A program made the position numbers and the translations under genes. Below, in pieces: positions 7,464 through 16,858 of a stretch of 49,249 bases of DNA. The notes beneath the pieces were generated by a model. It did no database searches. It saw nothing but the letters and a program-made list of their open reading frames with translations, and had not been told where the DNA came from. Origin of the DNA: an uncultured Porphyromonas sp. (GTDB lineage Bacteria; Bacteroidota; Bacteroidia; Bacteroidales; Porphyromonadaceae); assembly GCA_943912835.1 (NCBI GenBank), contig CALTVJ010000005.1, positions 1 through 49,249 on the forward strand, in the 5' to 3' direction. The stretch's first letter is position 1, and every line of letters begins with the position of its first letter.

Positions 7464-9086
7464 TTACCAATCTTCAGGCAAAGACGCATAACTCGTAGGA
7501 TAACCAGCGGTTTGCTTCCAACCATCAATATCCATAACAGAGGTCGGTAAAGGCCAAAAAATTTTGTAAGCCTCCGCTCTATTTAAGACAGATCTTAGTC
7601 CCTCTACATCTGCTTCAGAAATAAAAACCAAAGCTTGCCCTCCAGTTCTAGCATCTTTCATTCGCAATAAATCATACCAGCGCTTCCCCTCTTGGACAAA
7701 TTCCTTTGTACGCTCTTCCAAAATTGTGAGTTCATTGGTTAAGAATGAGCTATTTTTATAAGCATGTAGTTGAGCATTGTAGTAATTAGCATAGGCACGC
7801 TGTCTCACTTGATTGATATACTTAGCAGGATCTCCGTTCTGCATATTTTCAATCTCAGCCAACATTAATAACGCATCTGACAAACGATAGTGAATATAAT
7901 CACCCGAGAAGATCCTTATGCCAGAGTTATTTAATCCCCCTATATTCTTACGTACGATCACTCCAGCAATTTTTAAATTGCCACTCTCTTCAAGCAAATA
8001 ATATGGGTAAAATGTTGCATCTCTTCGACTATCTTGCTCATCATACATTTCATAGAGAGAGAGCTTATACGAATAAGCATGCGATGTTCCTCTACTTTGG
8101 ACTTGAAGAGGATCTCCAAATATACTACCATCTTCCCTCCTATAGTTCCTAGCAATTGATCGCGTTGGGCTATATGTAAATTTTGCCAACATACTACTTT
8201 CATATTCGTTCTCTGCACCATAACTAGCAAAAATCAATTCTTGATTTCCCTTTTTAGTGAAAACATCGGAGAAACTAGGCATTAAAGATAGGTTATAGTT
8301 ACTCAACACATTGAGGAGTGCCTGTTTGGCATAAGCTAAATCCTGCACATTAGCCTCTTGACTACCAACTGAGACTTTTGAGTTCCATAAATAAACTTCC
8401 CCCTTGAGCATCTCTGAGGCAGCTTTACTCCAGACATATTTAGACATATTACGACCTAGAGGATCTAAGCTAACTGGTATTGTTGTATTATTAAACAATA
8501 AGAGTGACTGTTCAATATCGGATTTAATCTGAGACATCACATCTTTTGGCTTTGCTCTTGGTAAAGCTAAATCCTTTAAATTAGTTATCCCATTGACAAC
8601 ATCTGGCTGCAAGCTTAATGGTACAGCACCAAAACTTCGATAAAGGTCAAAATACAAAAAAGCACGTAAGCCATAAGCCTGAGCTAAATAGACATTTTTT
8701 CGACTTTTATCTAGATTGCCCATCCGACTAACCTCTTGAAGAAACAGATTTATATTTAGTAATACTTTGTAATACTCAAGAAAATTTGTCCCCGTAAACC
8801 CCGACTCAGATTCAGTTAAATGAGATGAAATTACACTGGACTGTAACAACTGCCCCCCCTCAGGGCTTGCACCAACCCTCAACGTACCAGCCCTAAGCTC
8901 TCCTAATAAAATAGTATGTAATTCCGAAATTTTACGAACAGAAGCATGTATTCCATCCATTGATGCAGCAACATGAGCCTCTTTCTTCCAATAATTAGTC
9001 GTTGAACTATAATCTACTGGGGATAAATTTAAATTACAAGAAACACACATCAGTGCCAGGCAAGAAGATATCAACCTTTTATTCAT
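7464..9086 (-). CDS. SusD/RagB-like nutrient-binding lipoprotein
   Basis: A 540-residue outer-membrane lipoprotein with a type II signal peptide and lipobox ending at Cys17 (LMCVSC). The helical SusD N-terminal region includes YGLRAFLYFDLYRSFGAVPL. The C-terminal part carries the typical LSDALLMLAEIEN and VQEGKRWYDLLRM motifs. SusD proteins cap a SusC TonB-dependent transporter and capture the ligand. The SusC partner ends 12 nt upstream. The ligand cannot be read from sequence; the hexosaminidase downstream points to an N-acetylhexosamine-containing glycan. Confidence 0.95.
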   Translation of the reverse strand: MNKRLISSCLALMCVSCNLNLSPVDYSSTTNYWKKEAHVAASMDGIHASVRKISELHTILLGELRAGTLRVGASPEGGQLLQSSVISSHLTESESGFTGTNFLEYYKVLLNINLFLQEVSRMGNLDKSRKNVYLAQAYGLRAFLYFDLYRSFGAVPLSLQPDVVNGITNLKDLALPRAKPKDVMSQIKSDIEQSLLLFNNTTIPVSLDPLGRNMSKYVWSKAASEMLKGEVYLWNSKVSVGSQEANVQDLAYAKQALLNVLSNYNLSLMPSFSDVFTKKGNQELIFASYGAENEYESSMLAKFTYSPTRSIARNYRREDGSIFGDPLQVQSRGTSHAYSYKLSLYEMYDEQDSRRDATFYPYYLLEESGNLKIAGVIVRKNIGGLNNSGIRIFSGDYIHYRLSDALLMLAEIENMQNGDPAKYINQVRQRAYANYYNAQLHAYKNSSFLTNELTILEERTKEFVQEGKRWYDLLRMKDARTGGQALVFISEADVEGLRSVLNRAEAYKIFWPLPTSVMDIDGWKQTAGYPTSYASLPEDW

Positions 9087-9098
9087 TAGTAAAACATT

Positions 9099-12000
9099 TT
9101 AGAATGTTACATTTAATCCCATAAGTAATGTTATGGGTAATGGATAGCGACCAGAACCATCGAAATAAGTACTAACCTCTGGATTACTCATCGTTTTAGT
9201 TGCAGCTGACAAATAGGCCAAATTTTGTCCCGTAATCGATAGCGATACTTGTTCCATAAATATCTTTTTTGTCCAAGCTTTAGGCAAACTATAACTCAAT
9301 GTCAACTCTCTCAATGCTAAATAATCCCCTCTATATGCAAATAAGCTAGAGCTCGGGCGATAATTCATTTTCACATTATAGGGCAGATATCGAGGGTATA
9401 CACCGCTAAGATTATGCTCAGAGTAGGTTTTATCAACTAGTAACGTTGTATTATAATTCCCGTCAACATTCCCCATCATCCTTGCCGTAAGATCATCTCG
9501 AACCCAAAAGCCTAAAGAAAAATCTGCACGTAAATATAGTTGCCATGACTTGTAACTTAAAGTTGTATTAAAACCTCCAGTCCAACGAGGGATAGTACCT
9601 CCCAACTCCACTTGATCAAATTGATCTATAACACCATCATTATTTACATCATACCACTTTGCATCACCAACCTTTAGAGGTAATGCTGTCGTTTTCTGCC
9701 TATCAGACAAGGCTGCATAAGCCTTAGGTCCATAGAGAGTGTATTGATAGCCTGCAATAGGCATAACAACGAGGTTCTCTGGGATTTCAGATAGACTTCT
9801 ATAAACACCATCATAACGATACACGGCAATCCTCCCTGGTTCATGCCCCTCTTGTAAACCACCTACATATCTAACATCTCTACCTCGCCCAGTATAAACT
9901 CGAGTCCCTCCAATGCGATTGTTTTCTCGACCATTTTCTGGTAATTGAAGAATTCGATTACGATTATAAGATATATTCGCATTTACAGTCCAATTCCAAT
10001 CTCTTAAAGTCAAAAGCTTGGCTGATAGCTCCAACTCCAGTCCCCTATTCCGTAATAGACCATTATTACTAAGTATATTGGCAAAACCAGAGCTTGTTGC
10101 AAGTTTTTGGGAGCTATGTTGATCACTAGTATAACGAGTATAATAACTAAAAGCTAAATTTAAACGATTTTGAAAAAAGCCTAGATCCAGCCCAAGCTCT
10201 CGTGTAGTTGTTTGTTCCCAAAGTAGATTAGGATTGGGTAATCGCTTAAGGCTTGTTGTTGTATTCCCGACATACTTGTCCCCTGTTCCATATTCACCTT
10301 GCAAAGTATAGGCTTGAATATTGCTAGCATTACCATTAACACCATAACTGACCCTTAACTTTGCAAATGACATAAATCGGACATTATCTTTGAAGAACCT
10401 TTCATTGCTAAGAATCCAGCCCGCAGACACTCCAGGGAAAAATCCCCAACGATTTTTCCCCAAAAGAGCGGAATAGCCATCGTAGCGAAAGACAAAAGAC
10501 AACAAATAACGAGACAAGAAATCGTAATTAGCACGCCCGAAAAAAGATAAAACCCGATAACGCTCATGACTCGTATCGATCTTACGTTTACCCTCTCCAC
10601 TTGATGTTAGCTCTAAATCTGCATAATCGTCAGTTGGAGCCCCTTCACCTGCTGCAGAGAGTGTATAAGTATAGTCATCAAGATATTCACTACCCAACAT
10701 CAGAGAGAGTGCATGAGATCTAAAGGTGGGGCTATAATTTAGAACAGTTGTGTAAGTTTGTACCAACTGACGTCGAAAATCAGCTGATGTCAAACGAGTT
10801 CGATTATACACTCCCTGAGTTTCTTCATAATCTTTATTAAACGCTTCTTCGAGATGTTCGTTATACAACCAATTACCAGTCACCTTAAGAGACAAACTTT
10901 TCAATAAATCAAGCTCAAAACTTTGAACCATTGTAAACTTATCACTTTGATTCAAGCGACTAAATTGCTCTGTTTGATATAAGAAATTTCCCTCTGAAGC
11001 CGTTTCACCGAGAGAATATCGGCCTCTCTCATCTTCAAATCGAGTTGTTGGTGCGACAAATTGCAACGATCCAAAATAAGCATTTTCACTTACAGCCAAA
11101 GCTGGTAAGCTTTGATTATTTACTTTATTAAAACTAAAATTGGAAATACTTTTTAACCAAGGTTTTATTTTATAACTACCATTTAGCAAAAAACTCAAAC
11201 GCTTGTAATAGCTATTAATAGGCGCCCCTTCACTTCGATTATAACCTAGCCCGGCATAATAGGTTCCTTTATCATTACCTCCTTCAAAATTTAAATTATA
11301 GTCTTCGGATAAAGATGGTGTTTGTAAACTATAATCCCTAACACGCATACCTCGGTATATCAACTGAGCTCCTTTATTTAGAGGATCCTCCATCAACTTC
11401 CAACCCTGCGTCAGCAAATCATCTTGCTCTGCAGTTCCCTTATAAGACATTATATTGTACAGACCTCCATAAGTGTTCCCAGTACCATAAGATGTAGCTT
11501 CTGACAAACCGTTAGCAAAGTTAGTCATTTGACCACCAAGTTGCGACAGATCTTGATACGCCCTACGCTGTGTTGAAATATATTGTTCTGTATTCAGTAA
11601 GTTGAGATCAGGCTGATAAAAATTCCATCCTCTCTTTATCTTCAGACTAAGTTTACCTCGCCCAACTTTACCTCCTTTTGTCGTGATTAAAATAATACCA
11701 TTAGATGCTCTTGCCCCATATAAAGCTGTCGCTCCAGCATCTTTTAGGACCTGTATATCTTCTATATCATCTGGATTTATACCATCCATACTAGAGCGAG
11801 GTTGACCATCTATAATGATGAGAGGTGCATTACTAGCAAGACCATTAAAGTTTGTACCTCCACGTAGTGTTATGCTCGGCATAGCAGATGGATCACCTGA
11901 ATACTGACTAATTTTTAATCCAGAAACAGCTCCTGATAAAGCTTGAGCTGGATTAACGTATCCACCAGAAGTTAAGAGTTCTCCTTTTATACTTGAAATG

Positions 12001-12365
12001 GAATTGGTGACCTTATTACGGCGAACCTTGCCGCCATAACCAGTAACAACCAACTCATTAAGCTGCGTCAACTCCTCTTTCAATATAACTTTAAAGGTCT
12101 TCTTATCATTGAGTCTCACGACCAATTTCTGAAAACCGACATAAGAAAATAACAATTCCCTTGCAGATTGGGGAACCTGTAACCTAAAATCTCCATTAAC
12201 ATCAGTCAACCCACCTATATGAGTAGCACCTATGACTTGTATCTGGACACCAATCAATGGCTGACCTTTTTCATCTAATACACTTCCTGAGATTTGGCGT
12301 GCCTCTTGAGCCTGAAGAGCCAAGCCGACTCCTAGAGTAACGAATGATATATAGAGATTTCTCAT
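9099..12365 (-). CDS. SusC/RagA-like TonB-dependent outer-membrane transporter
   Basis: 1088 residues. A signal peptide (about 1-19) is followed by a carboxypeptidase-regulatory-like beta-sandwich (about 23-95; GSVLDEKGQPLIGVQIQV). A TonB-box-like segment and plug come next (VVTGYG; LRGGTNFNG; IIIDGQPRSSMDGINPDDIE; VLKDAGATALYGARASNGII), then a large beta-barrel ending in LLMGLNVTF with a terminal Phe. This is the classical SusC layout. It imports oligosaccharides or peptides too large for porins, energised by TonB. It is first in the operon and lies downstream of a good promoter. No ECF sigma/anti-sigma pair or hybrid two-component regulator is adjacent. Confidence 0.96.
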   Translation of the reverse strand: MRNLYISFVTLGVGLALQAQEARQISGSVLDEKGQPLIGVQIQVIGATHIGGLTDVNGDFRLQVPQSARELLFSYVGFQKLVVRLNDKKTFKVILKEELTQLNELVVTGYGGKVRRNKVTNSISSIKGELLTSGGYVNPAQALSGAVSGLKISQYSGDPSAMPSITLRGGTNFNGLASNAPLIIIDGQPRSSMDGINPDDIEDIQVLKDAGATALYGARASNGIILITTKGGKVGRGKLSLKIKRGWNFYQPDLNLLNTEQYISTQRRAYQDLSQLGGQMTNFANGLSEATSYGTGNTYGGLYNIMSYKGTAEQDDLLTQGWKLMEDPLNKGAQLIYRGMRVRDYSLQTPSLSEDYNLNFEGGNDKGTYYAGLGYNRSEGAPINSYYKRLSFLLNGSYKIKPWLKSISNFSFNKVNNQSLPALAVSENAYFGSLQFVAPTTRFEDERGRYSLGETASEGNFLYQTEQFSRLNQSDKFTMVQSFELDLLKSLSLKVTGNWLYNEHLEEAFNKDYEETQGVYNRTRLTSADFRRQLVQTYTTVLNYSPTFRSHALSLMLGSEYLDDYTYTLSAAGEGAPTDDYADLELTSSGEGKRKIDTSHERYRVLSFFGRANYDFLSRYLLSFVFRYDGYSALLGKNRWGFFPGVSAGWILSNERFFKDNVRFMSFAKLRVSYGVNGNASNIQAYTLQGEYGTGDKYVGNTTTSLKRLPNPNLLWEQTTTRELGLDLGFFQNRLNLAFSYYTRYTSDQHSSQKLATSSGFANILSNNGLLRNRGLELELSAKLLTLRDWNWTVNANISYNRNRILQLPENGRENNRIGGTRVYTGRGRDVRYVGGLQEGHEPGRIAVYRYDGVYRSLSEIPENLVVMPIAGYQYTLYGPKAYAALSDRQKTTALPLKVGDAKWYDVNNDGVIDQFDQVELGGTIPRWTGGFNTTLSYKSWQLYLRADFSLGFWVRDDLTARMMGNVDGNYNTTLLVDKTYSEHNLSGVYPRYLPYNVKMNYRPSSSLFAYRGDYLALRELTLSYSLPKAWTKKIFMEQVSLSITGQNLAYLSAATKTMSNPEVSTYFDGSGRYPLPITLLMGLNVTF

Positions 12366-12398
12366 AGCTTCTGTACTTCAATCAAAATATTGTCCATA

Positions 12399-12432
12399 CA
12401 AATATACAATTTTAATATTCACATCTTTCAAA
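12399..12432 (-). promoter_or_regulatory. Predicted promoter of the SusC/D operon
   Basis: On the minus strand, TATATTTG (12399-12406) matches the -7 consensus. TTTG (12429-12432) matches the -33 element with a 22-nt spacer, slightly longer than the usual 19-21. The predicted leader is about 25-30 nt, leaving no room for a riboswitch such as a cobalamin element. Confidence 0.55.
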
Positions 12433-12463
12433 GCACAAAACAACCTGCCTTAGTAAGAATAAA

Positions 12464-12496
12464 AGGGAGCGAAGCACCTAAAGTACTCCACTCCCT
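12464..12496 (-). terminator. Terminator after the OmpA-like gene
   Basis: AGGGAG (12464-12469) pairs with CTCCCT (12491-12496), with a few further imperfect pairs inside. In the minus-strand transcript the stem is followed by TTTTATT. It lies between the OmpA-family gene and the SusC promoter. Confidence 0.5.
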
Positions 12497-12520
12497 AAAA
12501 TATTTCCTTTATTATATTTC

Positions 12521-13195
12521 TTATTTTAATGTTCCTTTTTGTGCAGCCTCAATCATAGCTTGGCTAGGTAAGATATAAATCTCTACACGACGGTTTTCTT
12601 GGCGACCAGAAGTCGTTGCATTATCTGCTATAGGCTCTTTACTACCCTTACCAGCATATTCCATTCTCGTATTAACTACGCCTTGAGTATTTAAATAATC
12701 AAATACACCTTTTGCACGATTAACACTTAAAGGATCATTTACACGATCACTACCGGTATTGTCCGTGTGACCTATAATTTGAATATTTGTTTCTGGATTA
12801 GCAGCTAAATTAGTGGCTAGTTTACGAAGTGCCGTTTTTGATTCAGGACTCAATACCGACTTACCTGTCGCAAATAGAATACCACTATCGAATGTTACAC
12901 GTATAGCTTCACCATTATTAACACTTTCAATTTTAGCTTCCTTAGCTAACTGCTCTTCCAAAGCCTTCTTTTGTCTGTCCATTTTGTTACCAATTAAAGC
13001 ACCTGCAGTACCACCAACGGCAGCTCCAATAGCAGCACCAAGACCAGTATTGCCAACTATACGACCAATTCCTGCTCCCAAAACACCTCCGGCAGCAGCT
13101 CCAATACCGCCACCTTTAACTCCATTGCTTAAGCCACAAGAGCTTAATAAAAACGATGCAACCAATACGGTAGCTCCAATTTGTTTCTTTTTCAT
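12521..13195 (-). CDS. OmpA-family lipoprotein with glycine-zipper domain
   Basis: 224 residues. A lipoprotein signal peptide ends at Cys20 (LLSSC). A Gly/Ala-rich glycine-zipper region (about 28-75) contains repeated GAAxGxxxG and ends in GALIGNKMD. A C-terminal OmpA/MotB peptidoglycan-binding domain (about 95-215) carries IQIIGHTDNTGSDRVNDPLS, RAKGVFDYL and GRQENRRVEI. This layout matches YiaD-like outer-membrane lipoproteins that anchor the membrane to peptidoglycan. It starts 30 nt after the DHOD-like gene and is probably co-transcribed with it. Confidence 0.93.
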   Translation of the reverse strand: MKKKQIGATVLVASFLLSSCGLSNGVKGGGIGAAAGGVLGAGIGRIVGNTGLGAAIGAAVGGTAGALIGNKMDRQKKALEEQLAKEAKIESVNNGEAIRVTFDSGILFATGKSVLSPESKTALRKLATNLAANPETNIQIIGHTDNTGSDRVNDPLSVNRAKGVFDYLNTQGVVNTRMEYAGKGSKEPIADNATTSGRQENRRVEIYILPSQAMIEAAQKGTLK

Positions 13196-13225
13196 TTATA
13201 TTCTAATTATTCTAAAGCGAAATAT

Positions 13226-14224
13226 CTAATTTTCTGTTCCAAAATACTTCATGAACTGGATCCTCTCATATTCATTAGATTGACCAGTATTTATAGAGTT
13301 TAACCGTCCTCTAATTTCATCTATCGACGTATAGCCATGATGCTTCATCCAAGAGCGAAGTCCAGCCAATGTATCCTCAACAACAGGAACGCCTCCTTGG
13401 TAAATTGCCGTAACCATTTGCACGGTAGAAGCTCCTGCCAATATGGACTTGATTACTTCATTCCAAGTATGTATACCAGAAGAAGCACTTATATCTACAC
13501 GATCAACGAGCCCATTAACCAAAGCTGTAAAACGTAAAGTCTGATAAAAATCAGCAGGATTGCTCCAAACATCAGCCTTAGTTAATTTCTCTTCATTAAT
13601 ATCTATATCAATCTGATAAGCTCTATTGAAAAGAGTAACAGCTGAAGCACCTGCGGCACGTACTTTATCTACAAGGGATGGTAAAGCTGTATGATATGGA
13701 GAGAGCTTTATAATTATTGGTATTGAGAGTCGACTACACAATTCTTTAACTAAAGAGATATATTTGTCATCCGAGACAGATGAATTAAAATTGAGATCTG
13801 TTTCTAGCCTCATAATATTAATCTCTATAGCATCAGCTCCAGCCGCCTCAATCTCCTTAGCAAACTCCAACCATGTATCCCCTTTTGCACAACAGATACT
13901 TGCTATAACAGGAATATCCAAACTCCTTTTGTATTGCAAAATAGTTCCCAAGTATCTATCTAATTCTTCTCTCCTGATATAATGAGAAAGATAATCCCCC
14001 CCCTCTGTATAATCATTTTGAGTTAAGAGAGCCGATACCTTACCCTCAATCTGTTCTTCAAAAAGAGACTTTAAGACGATTGCTCCTGCACCCGCCTGAG
14101 CAAAAGATCTTACTTTATCTAGTGAAAGAGTTAAACCAGAACTACCTATTATCAATGGACTTGATAATCGAAGGCCTGCAAATATGACACTCAGATCTAT
14201 ATGAGACAAATGGTTGTTTTCCAT
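13226..14224 (-). CDS. Dihydroorotate dehydrogenase-like FMN protein
   Basis: A 332-residue TIM-barrel protein of the dihydroorotate dehydrogenase superfamily: LSSPLIIGSSGLT at the start, IPVIASICCAKGD in the middle, IIIKLSPY, and SSGIHTWNEVIKSILAGASTVQMVTAIYQGG (phosphate/FMN-binding end). The signature ExNxSCPN of class 1 pyrimidine enzymes is replaced by EINIMRLETDLNF, so the catalytic Cys region is absent. It belongs to the DHOD-like subgroup of unknown substrate rather than being the pyrimidine enzyme. No pyr genes are adjacent. It was named by family only; the reaction is unknown. Confidence 0.85.
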   Translation of the reverse strand: MENNHLSHIDLSVIFAGLRLSSPLIIGSSGLTLSLDKVRSFAQAGAGAIVLKSLFEEQIEGKVSALLTQNDYTEGGDYLSHYIRREELDRYLGTILQYKRSLDIPVIASICCAKGDTWLEFAKEIEAAGADAIEINIMRLETDLNFNSSVSDDKYISLVKELCSRLSIPIIIKLSPYHTALPSLVDKVRAAGASAVTLFNRAYQIDIDINEEKLTKADVWSNPADFYQTLRFTALVNGLVDRVDISASSGIHTWNEVIKSILAGASTVQMVTAIYQGGVPVVEDTLAGLRSWMKHHGYTSIDEIRGRLNSINTGQSNEYERIQFMKYFGTEN

Positions 14225-14246
14225 ATATCTATTTTATGTATTTATA

Positions 14247-14254
14247 CAAAGTTA
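14247..14254 (-). promoter_or_regulatory. Possible -7 element for the DHOD-like gene
   Basis: On the minus strand TAACTTTG matches TAnnTTTG and lies 22 nt upstream of the ATG. No clear -33 TTTG is seen at the right spacing, so this is a weak prediction. Confidence 0.3.
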
Positions 14255-14350
14255 AACTTTTTTCTGCATAATAAGTAAAGATATTCACATAACTAGAAGT
14301 ATGATATACATAGTCTATCTAAGTCACATCATCAAAAACATACTAAATAT

Positions 14351-14773
14351 TCAATCCCTACTCCCCTCACGAATATAAATACTATTTCCATTATACTTCA
14401 AAAGACCAGCAACGTGATCGTAACAATACATCTCAAAAACGTATTGATTTGCTCTTTTATCATACTGGAGAATGATACTCTTATGGTTAGTTGGCAAGAA
14501 TAGTTCTACAAACTCTTTATCTTCAGAAAATATCACAAAGGCACTAAAAACGGCTCTGCCTTTCTTTGTTGTATTGACGGGATTTAACCTAATCCCAACA
14601 TCGAATATTCTTAAACAAGAATTTCTAACCCGACTCCAGATTTCTCCAGCTGCAGATAAACAGCCATGTCCATCCCTCACACCTCCAATCATATTACTAC
14701 TACGATTAGGAGACCTATAGGTCAGACATGAAGAAAAGAACATCAATAAACTTATGAACAGAATATTTTTCAT
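14351..14773 (-). CDS. Small hypothetical lipoprotein
   Basis: 140 residues. A short lipoprotein signal peptide ends at Cys16 (MFFSSC). The mature part has a segment with GHGCLSAAGEIWSRVRNSC followed by LRIFDVGIRLNP. The two Cys around an AGxxWS core resemble small Bacteroidetes lipoproteins with a DUF333-like Cys pair. The rest is beta-rich. I do not recognise a function. It starts 9 nt after the ruvX stop, in the same direction, so it is probably the tail of that unit; a gap of about 125 nt with a possible promoter precedes the next gene. Confidence 0.75.
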   Translation of the reverse strand: MKNILFISLLMFFSSCLTYRSPNRSSNMIGGVRDGHGCLSAAGEIWSRVRNSCLRIFDVGIRLNPVNTTKKGRAVFSAFVIFSEDKEFVELFLPTNHKSIILQYDKRANQYVFEMYCYDHVAGLLKYNGNSIYIREGSRD

Positions 14774-14782
14774 TAAACAAAT

Positions 14783-15202
14783 TTAAGGATTATACTGATG
14801 CATATAGGTTTGTAATAAAATCACAGCACTTATTTCATCAACCAACCCTTTATCTCGTTCTCGACGTAATTTACCAATACCAGCTTCTCGTATAGTTCTT
14901 TGAGCTAAAACAGAGGTAAATCTTTCATCAATTAAAGTTACGGGGATATCTGGAAATACTTTTTCTAATGTCTTTAAAAAAGGCTTGATATACTCCATAG
15001 ATTGGCTTTCTTCTCCATTCATTTGCCGTGGATGCCCAACCAATATGCGCTCAACCTTTTCTTTTGAAAGATAATCCTGCAAATAGGGTATTAAGTCATG
15101 GGTACGAACGGTAGTTAAGCCACCTGGAGTGATTTGTAAAATATCAGTTACGGCTATACCGCAACGTTTACGTCCATAATCTATAGCTAACAAGCGTGCC
15201 AT
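14783..15202 (-). CDS. ruvX: RuvX/YqgF putative pre-16S rRNA nuclease
   Basis: A 139-residue RNase H-fold protein with the YqgF motifs: LLAIDYGRKRCGIAVTD (first catalytic Asp), ILVGHPRQMNGEES, VTLIDERFTSVLAQ (second acidic site) and DKGLVDEISAVILLQ (third). Family members mature the 16S rRNA 5' end and were earlier described as Holliday-junction resolvases. It sits 4 nt after the ABC-F gene, so the two are translationally close. Confidence 0.95.
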   Translation of the reverse strand: MARLLAIDYGRKRCGIAVTDILQITPGGLTTVRTHDLIPYLQDYLSKEKVERILVGHPRQMNGEESQSMEYIKPFLKTLEKVFPDIPVTLIDERFTSVLAQRTIREAGIGKLRRERDKGLVDEISAVILLQTYMHQYNP

Positions 15203-15206
15203 ATGA

Positions 15207-16838
15207 CTATCTCTCCAACTCTTTCAGATTTTCCAACCTTTTTCGTTGCATAAAGTCATAAATTCCTTCAAGATGTTCTACGACCTTACCACCACCAAAT
15301 TCATAGACCTTACTCACCAAACCATCGAGAAAATCTCTATCATGAGAAACCAGAATTAAAGTTCCATCAAAATTTTGAAGTGCATATTTGAGAACTTCTT
15401 TAGTTTTCATATCCAAATGATTGGTTGGCTCATCAAGAATCAAGAGATTATATGGTTCTAACAATAGACGAAGCAATGCCAGTCGAGTACGCTCCCCACC
15501 ACTCAGAACTTTAACTTTTTTGGTAGAAGCCTCCCCACCAAACATAAAAGCTCCCAACAAATCTTTTATTTTAGTACGGATATCTCCTTCTGCTACCTGA
15601 TCTATAGTTTGAAACACAGTAAGATTTTCATCGATTACAGATGCCTCATTTTGAGCAAAATATCCAATTTTAACATTATGCCCAATATTAAGTTCACCTA
15701 CGTGCTCCAACTCCTTCATTATACAACGGACAAGCGTAGACTTACCTTCTCCATTTTTTCCTACAAATGCTATTTTATCCCCACGTTCAATCGTCAGATT
15801 AACATCCGAGAATATAGTTTTTTCTCCATAACTCTTTTCAACCCCACTCATCATAACAGGATAACTACCAGAACGTGGCGCAGGAGGAAACTTTAAGCGG
15901 ATAGAAGATGTATCAATCTCATCTACCTCTACCAATTCTAATTTTTCTAGCATTCTCACCCGACTTTGCACTTGATTTGTTTTTGAATAAGTTCCTTTAA
16001 ATCGTTCTATAAATTCGGTCGTTTCAGCTATAAATTTTTGTTGCTCTTCCCAAGCTTTTTGTTGTTGTTCTCTCCGCTCCGCTCTCAACCTTTGATACTC
16101 GGTGTAATTTACCTTATAATCATAAACCTTTCCTCCCATGATTTCCAAAGTGCGTGTTGTGATTTTATCAACAAAAGCTCTATCATGGCTTATGACAATT
16201 ACAGTTTGATTATTGTCGACTAAGAAATCCTCCAACCACTGGATTGACTCTATATCAAGATGATTTGTCGGCTCATCAAGAAGTAAAACATCGGGCTTTT
16301 GTAGAAGGAGCTTTGCTAGCTCAATTCTCATACGCCAACCTCCACTAAACTCATTTGTTTGTTTGGTAAAGTCACTACGCTTAAAGCCCAAACCTATTAA
16401 AGTTTGCTCGATTGCTTTATCATAATTGATTTCCTCAATCGCATAAAACTTTTCCCCTAGAGCTGAAACCTCTTCTATGATCGCCATATATTCCTCACTA
16501 TCATAATCCGTACGCTCTTCAAGTTCTCGATTAAGTTGATTCATACGAGCTTCCATTTCATGCAAATGAGAAAAAGCTTGTTCTGTCTCCTCAAACACAG
16601 TACGCCCATCTTCAACCAGAAGATGTTGTGGCAAATAAGCCACCTTGCAATCTGTTGGCACATTAACACGCCCCCGAGTAGGTTGGCGAACCCCAGCCAA
16701 TATCTTAAGCATAGTACTTTTTCCGGCACCATTCTTTCCCATTAATGCAATACGATCCTTGGGGTTTATAACAAAAGATATATCTGTAAATAAAGAACCT
16801 CCCCCAATTTCTACTGTCAAGCCATCTATCGTTATCAT
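15207..16838 (-). CDS. ABC-F family ATPase
   Basis: A 543-residue soluble protein with two ABC ATPase domains and no membrane part. Walker A motifs are GKNGAGKST (residues 34-42) and GKNGEGKST in the second half. Signatures are FSGGWRMR and LSGGERTR, and both Walker B motifs end in LLLDEPTNHLD or LILDEPTNHLD. The charged interdomain linker (about 240-300, rich in Gln/Glu/Arg) is typical. ABC-F proteins act on the ribosomal E site in translation. Whether this is a housekeeping (Uup/YbiT-like) or resistance type cannot be told from sequence. The setting between mutL and ruvX favours housekeeping. Confidence 0.93.
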   Translation of the reverse strand: MITIDGLTVEIGGGSLFTDISFVINPKDRIALMGKNGAGKSTMLKILAGVRQPTRGRVNVPTDCKVAYLPQHLLVEDGRTVFEETEQAFSHLHEMEARMNQLNRELEERTDYDSEEYMAIIEEVSALGEKFYAIEEINYDKAIEQTLIGLGFKRSDFTKQTNEFSGGWRMRIELAKLLLQKPDVLLLDEPTNHLDIESIQWLEDFLVDNNQTVIVISHDRAFVDKITTRTLEIMGGKVYDYKVNYTEYQRLRAERREQQQKAWEEQQKFIAETTEFIERFKGTYSKTNQVQSRVRMLEKLELVEVDEIDTSSIRLKFPPAPRSGSYPVMMSGVEKSYGEKTIFSDVNLTIERGDKIAFVGKNGEGKSTLVRCIMKELEHVGELNIGHNVKIGYFAQNEASVIDENLTVFQTIDQVAEGDIRTKIKDLLGAFMFGGEASTKKVKVLSGGERTRLALLRLLLEPYNLLILDEPTNHLDMKTKEVLKYALQNFDGTLILVSHDRDFLDGLVSKVYEFGGGKVVEHLEGIYDFMQRKRLENLKELER

Positions 16839-16858
16839 AAATCAAAATCTTTTTCTTT

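Noticed and set aside
12366..12520. Cobalamin riboswitch before the SusC gene
   Set aside because: The leader predicted from the promoter is only about 25-30 nt and no B12-box-like structure is visible.
12813..13229. 138-residue plus-strand frame opposite the OmpA-like gene
   Set aside because: It is the antisense shadow of the Gly/Ala-rich lipoprotein gene and has no independent protein features.
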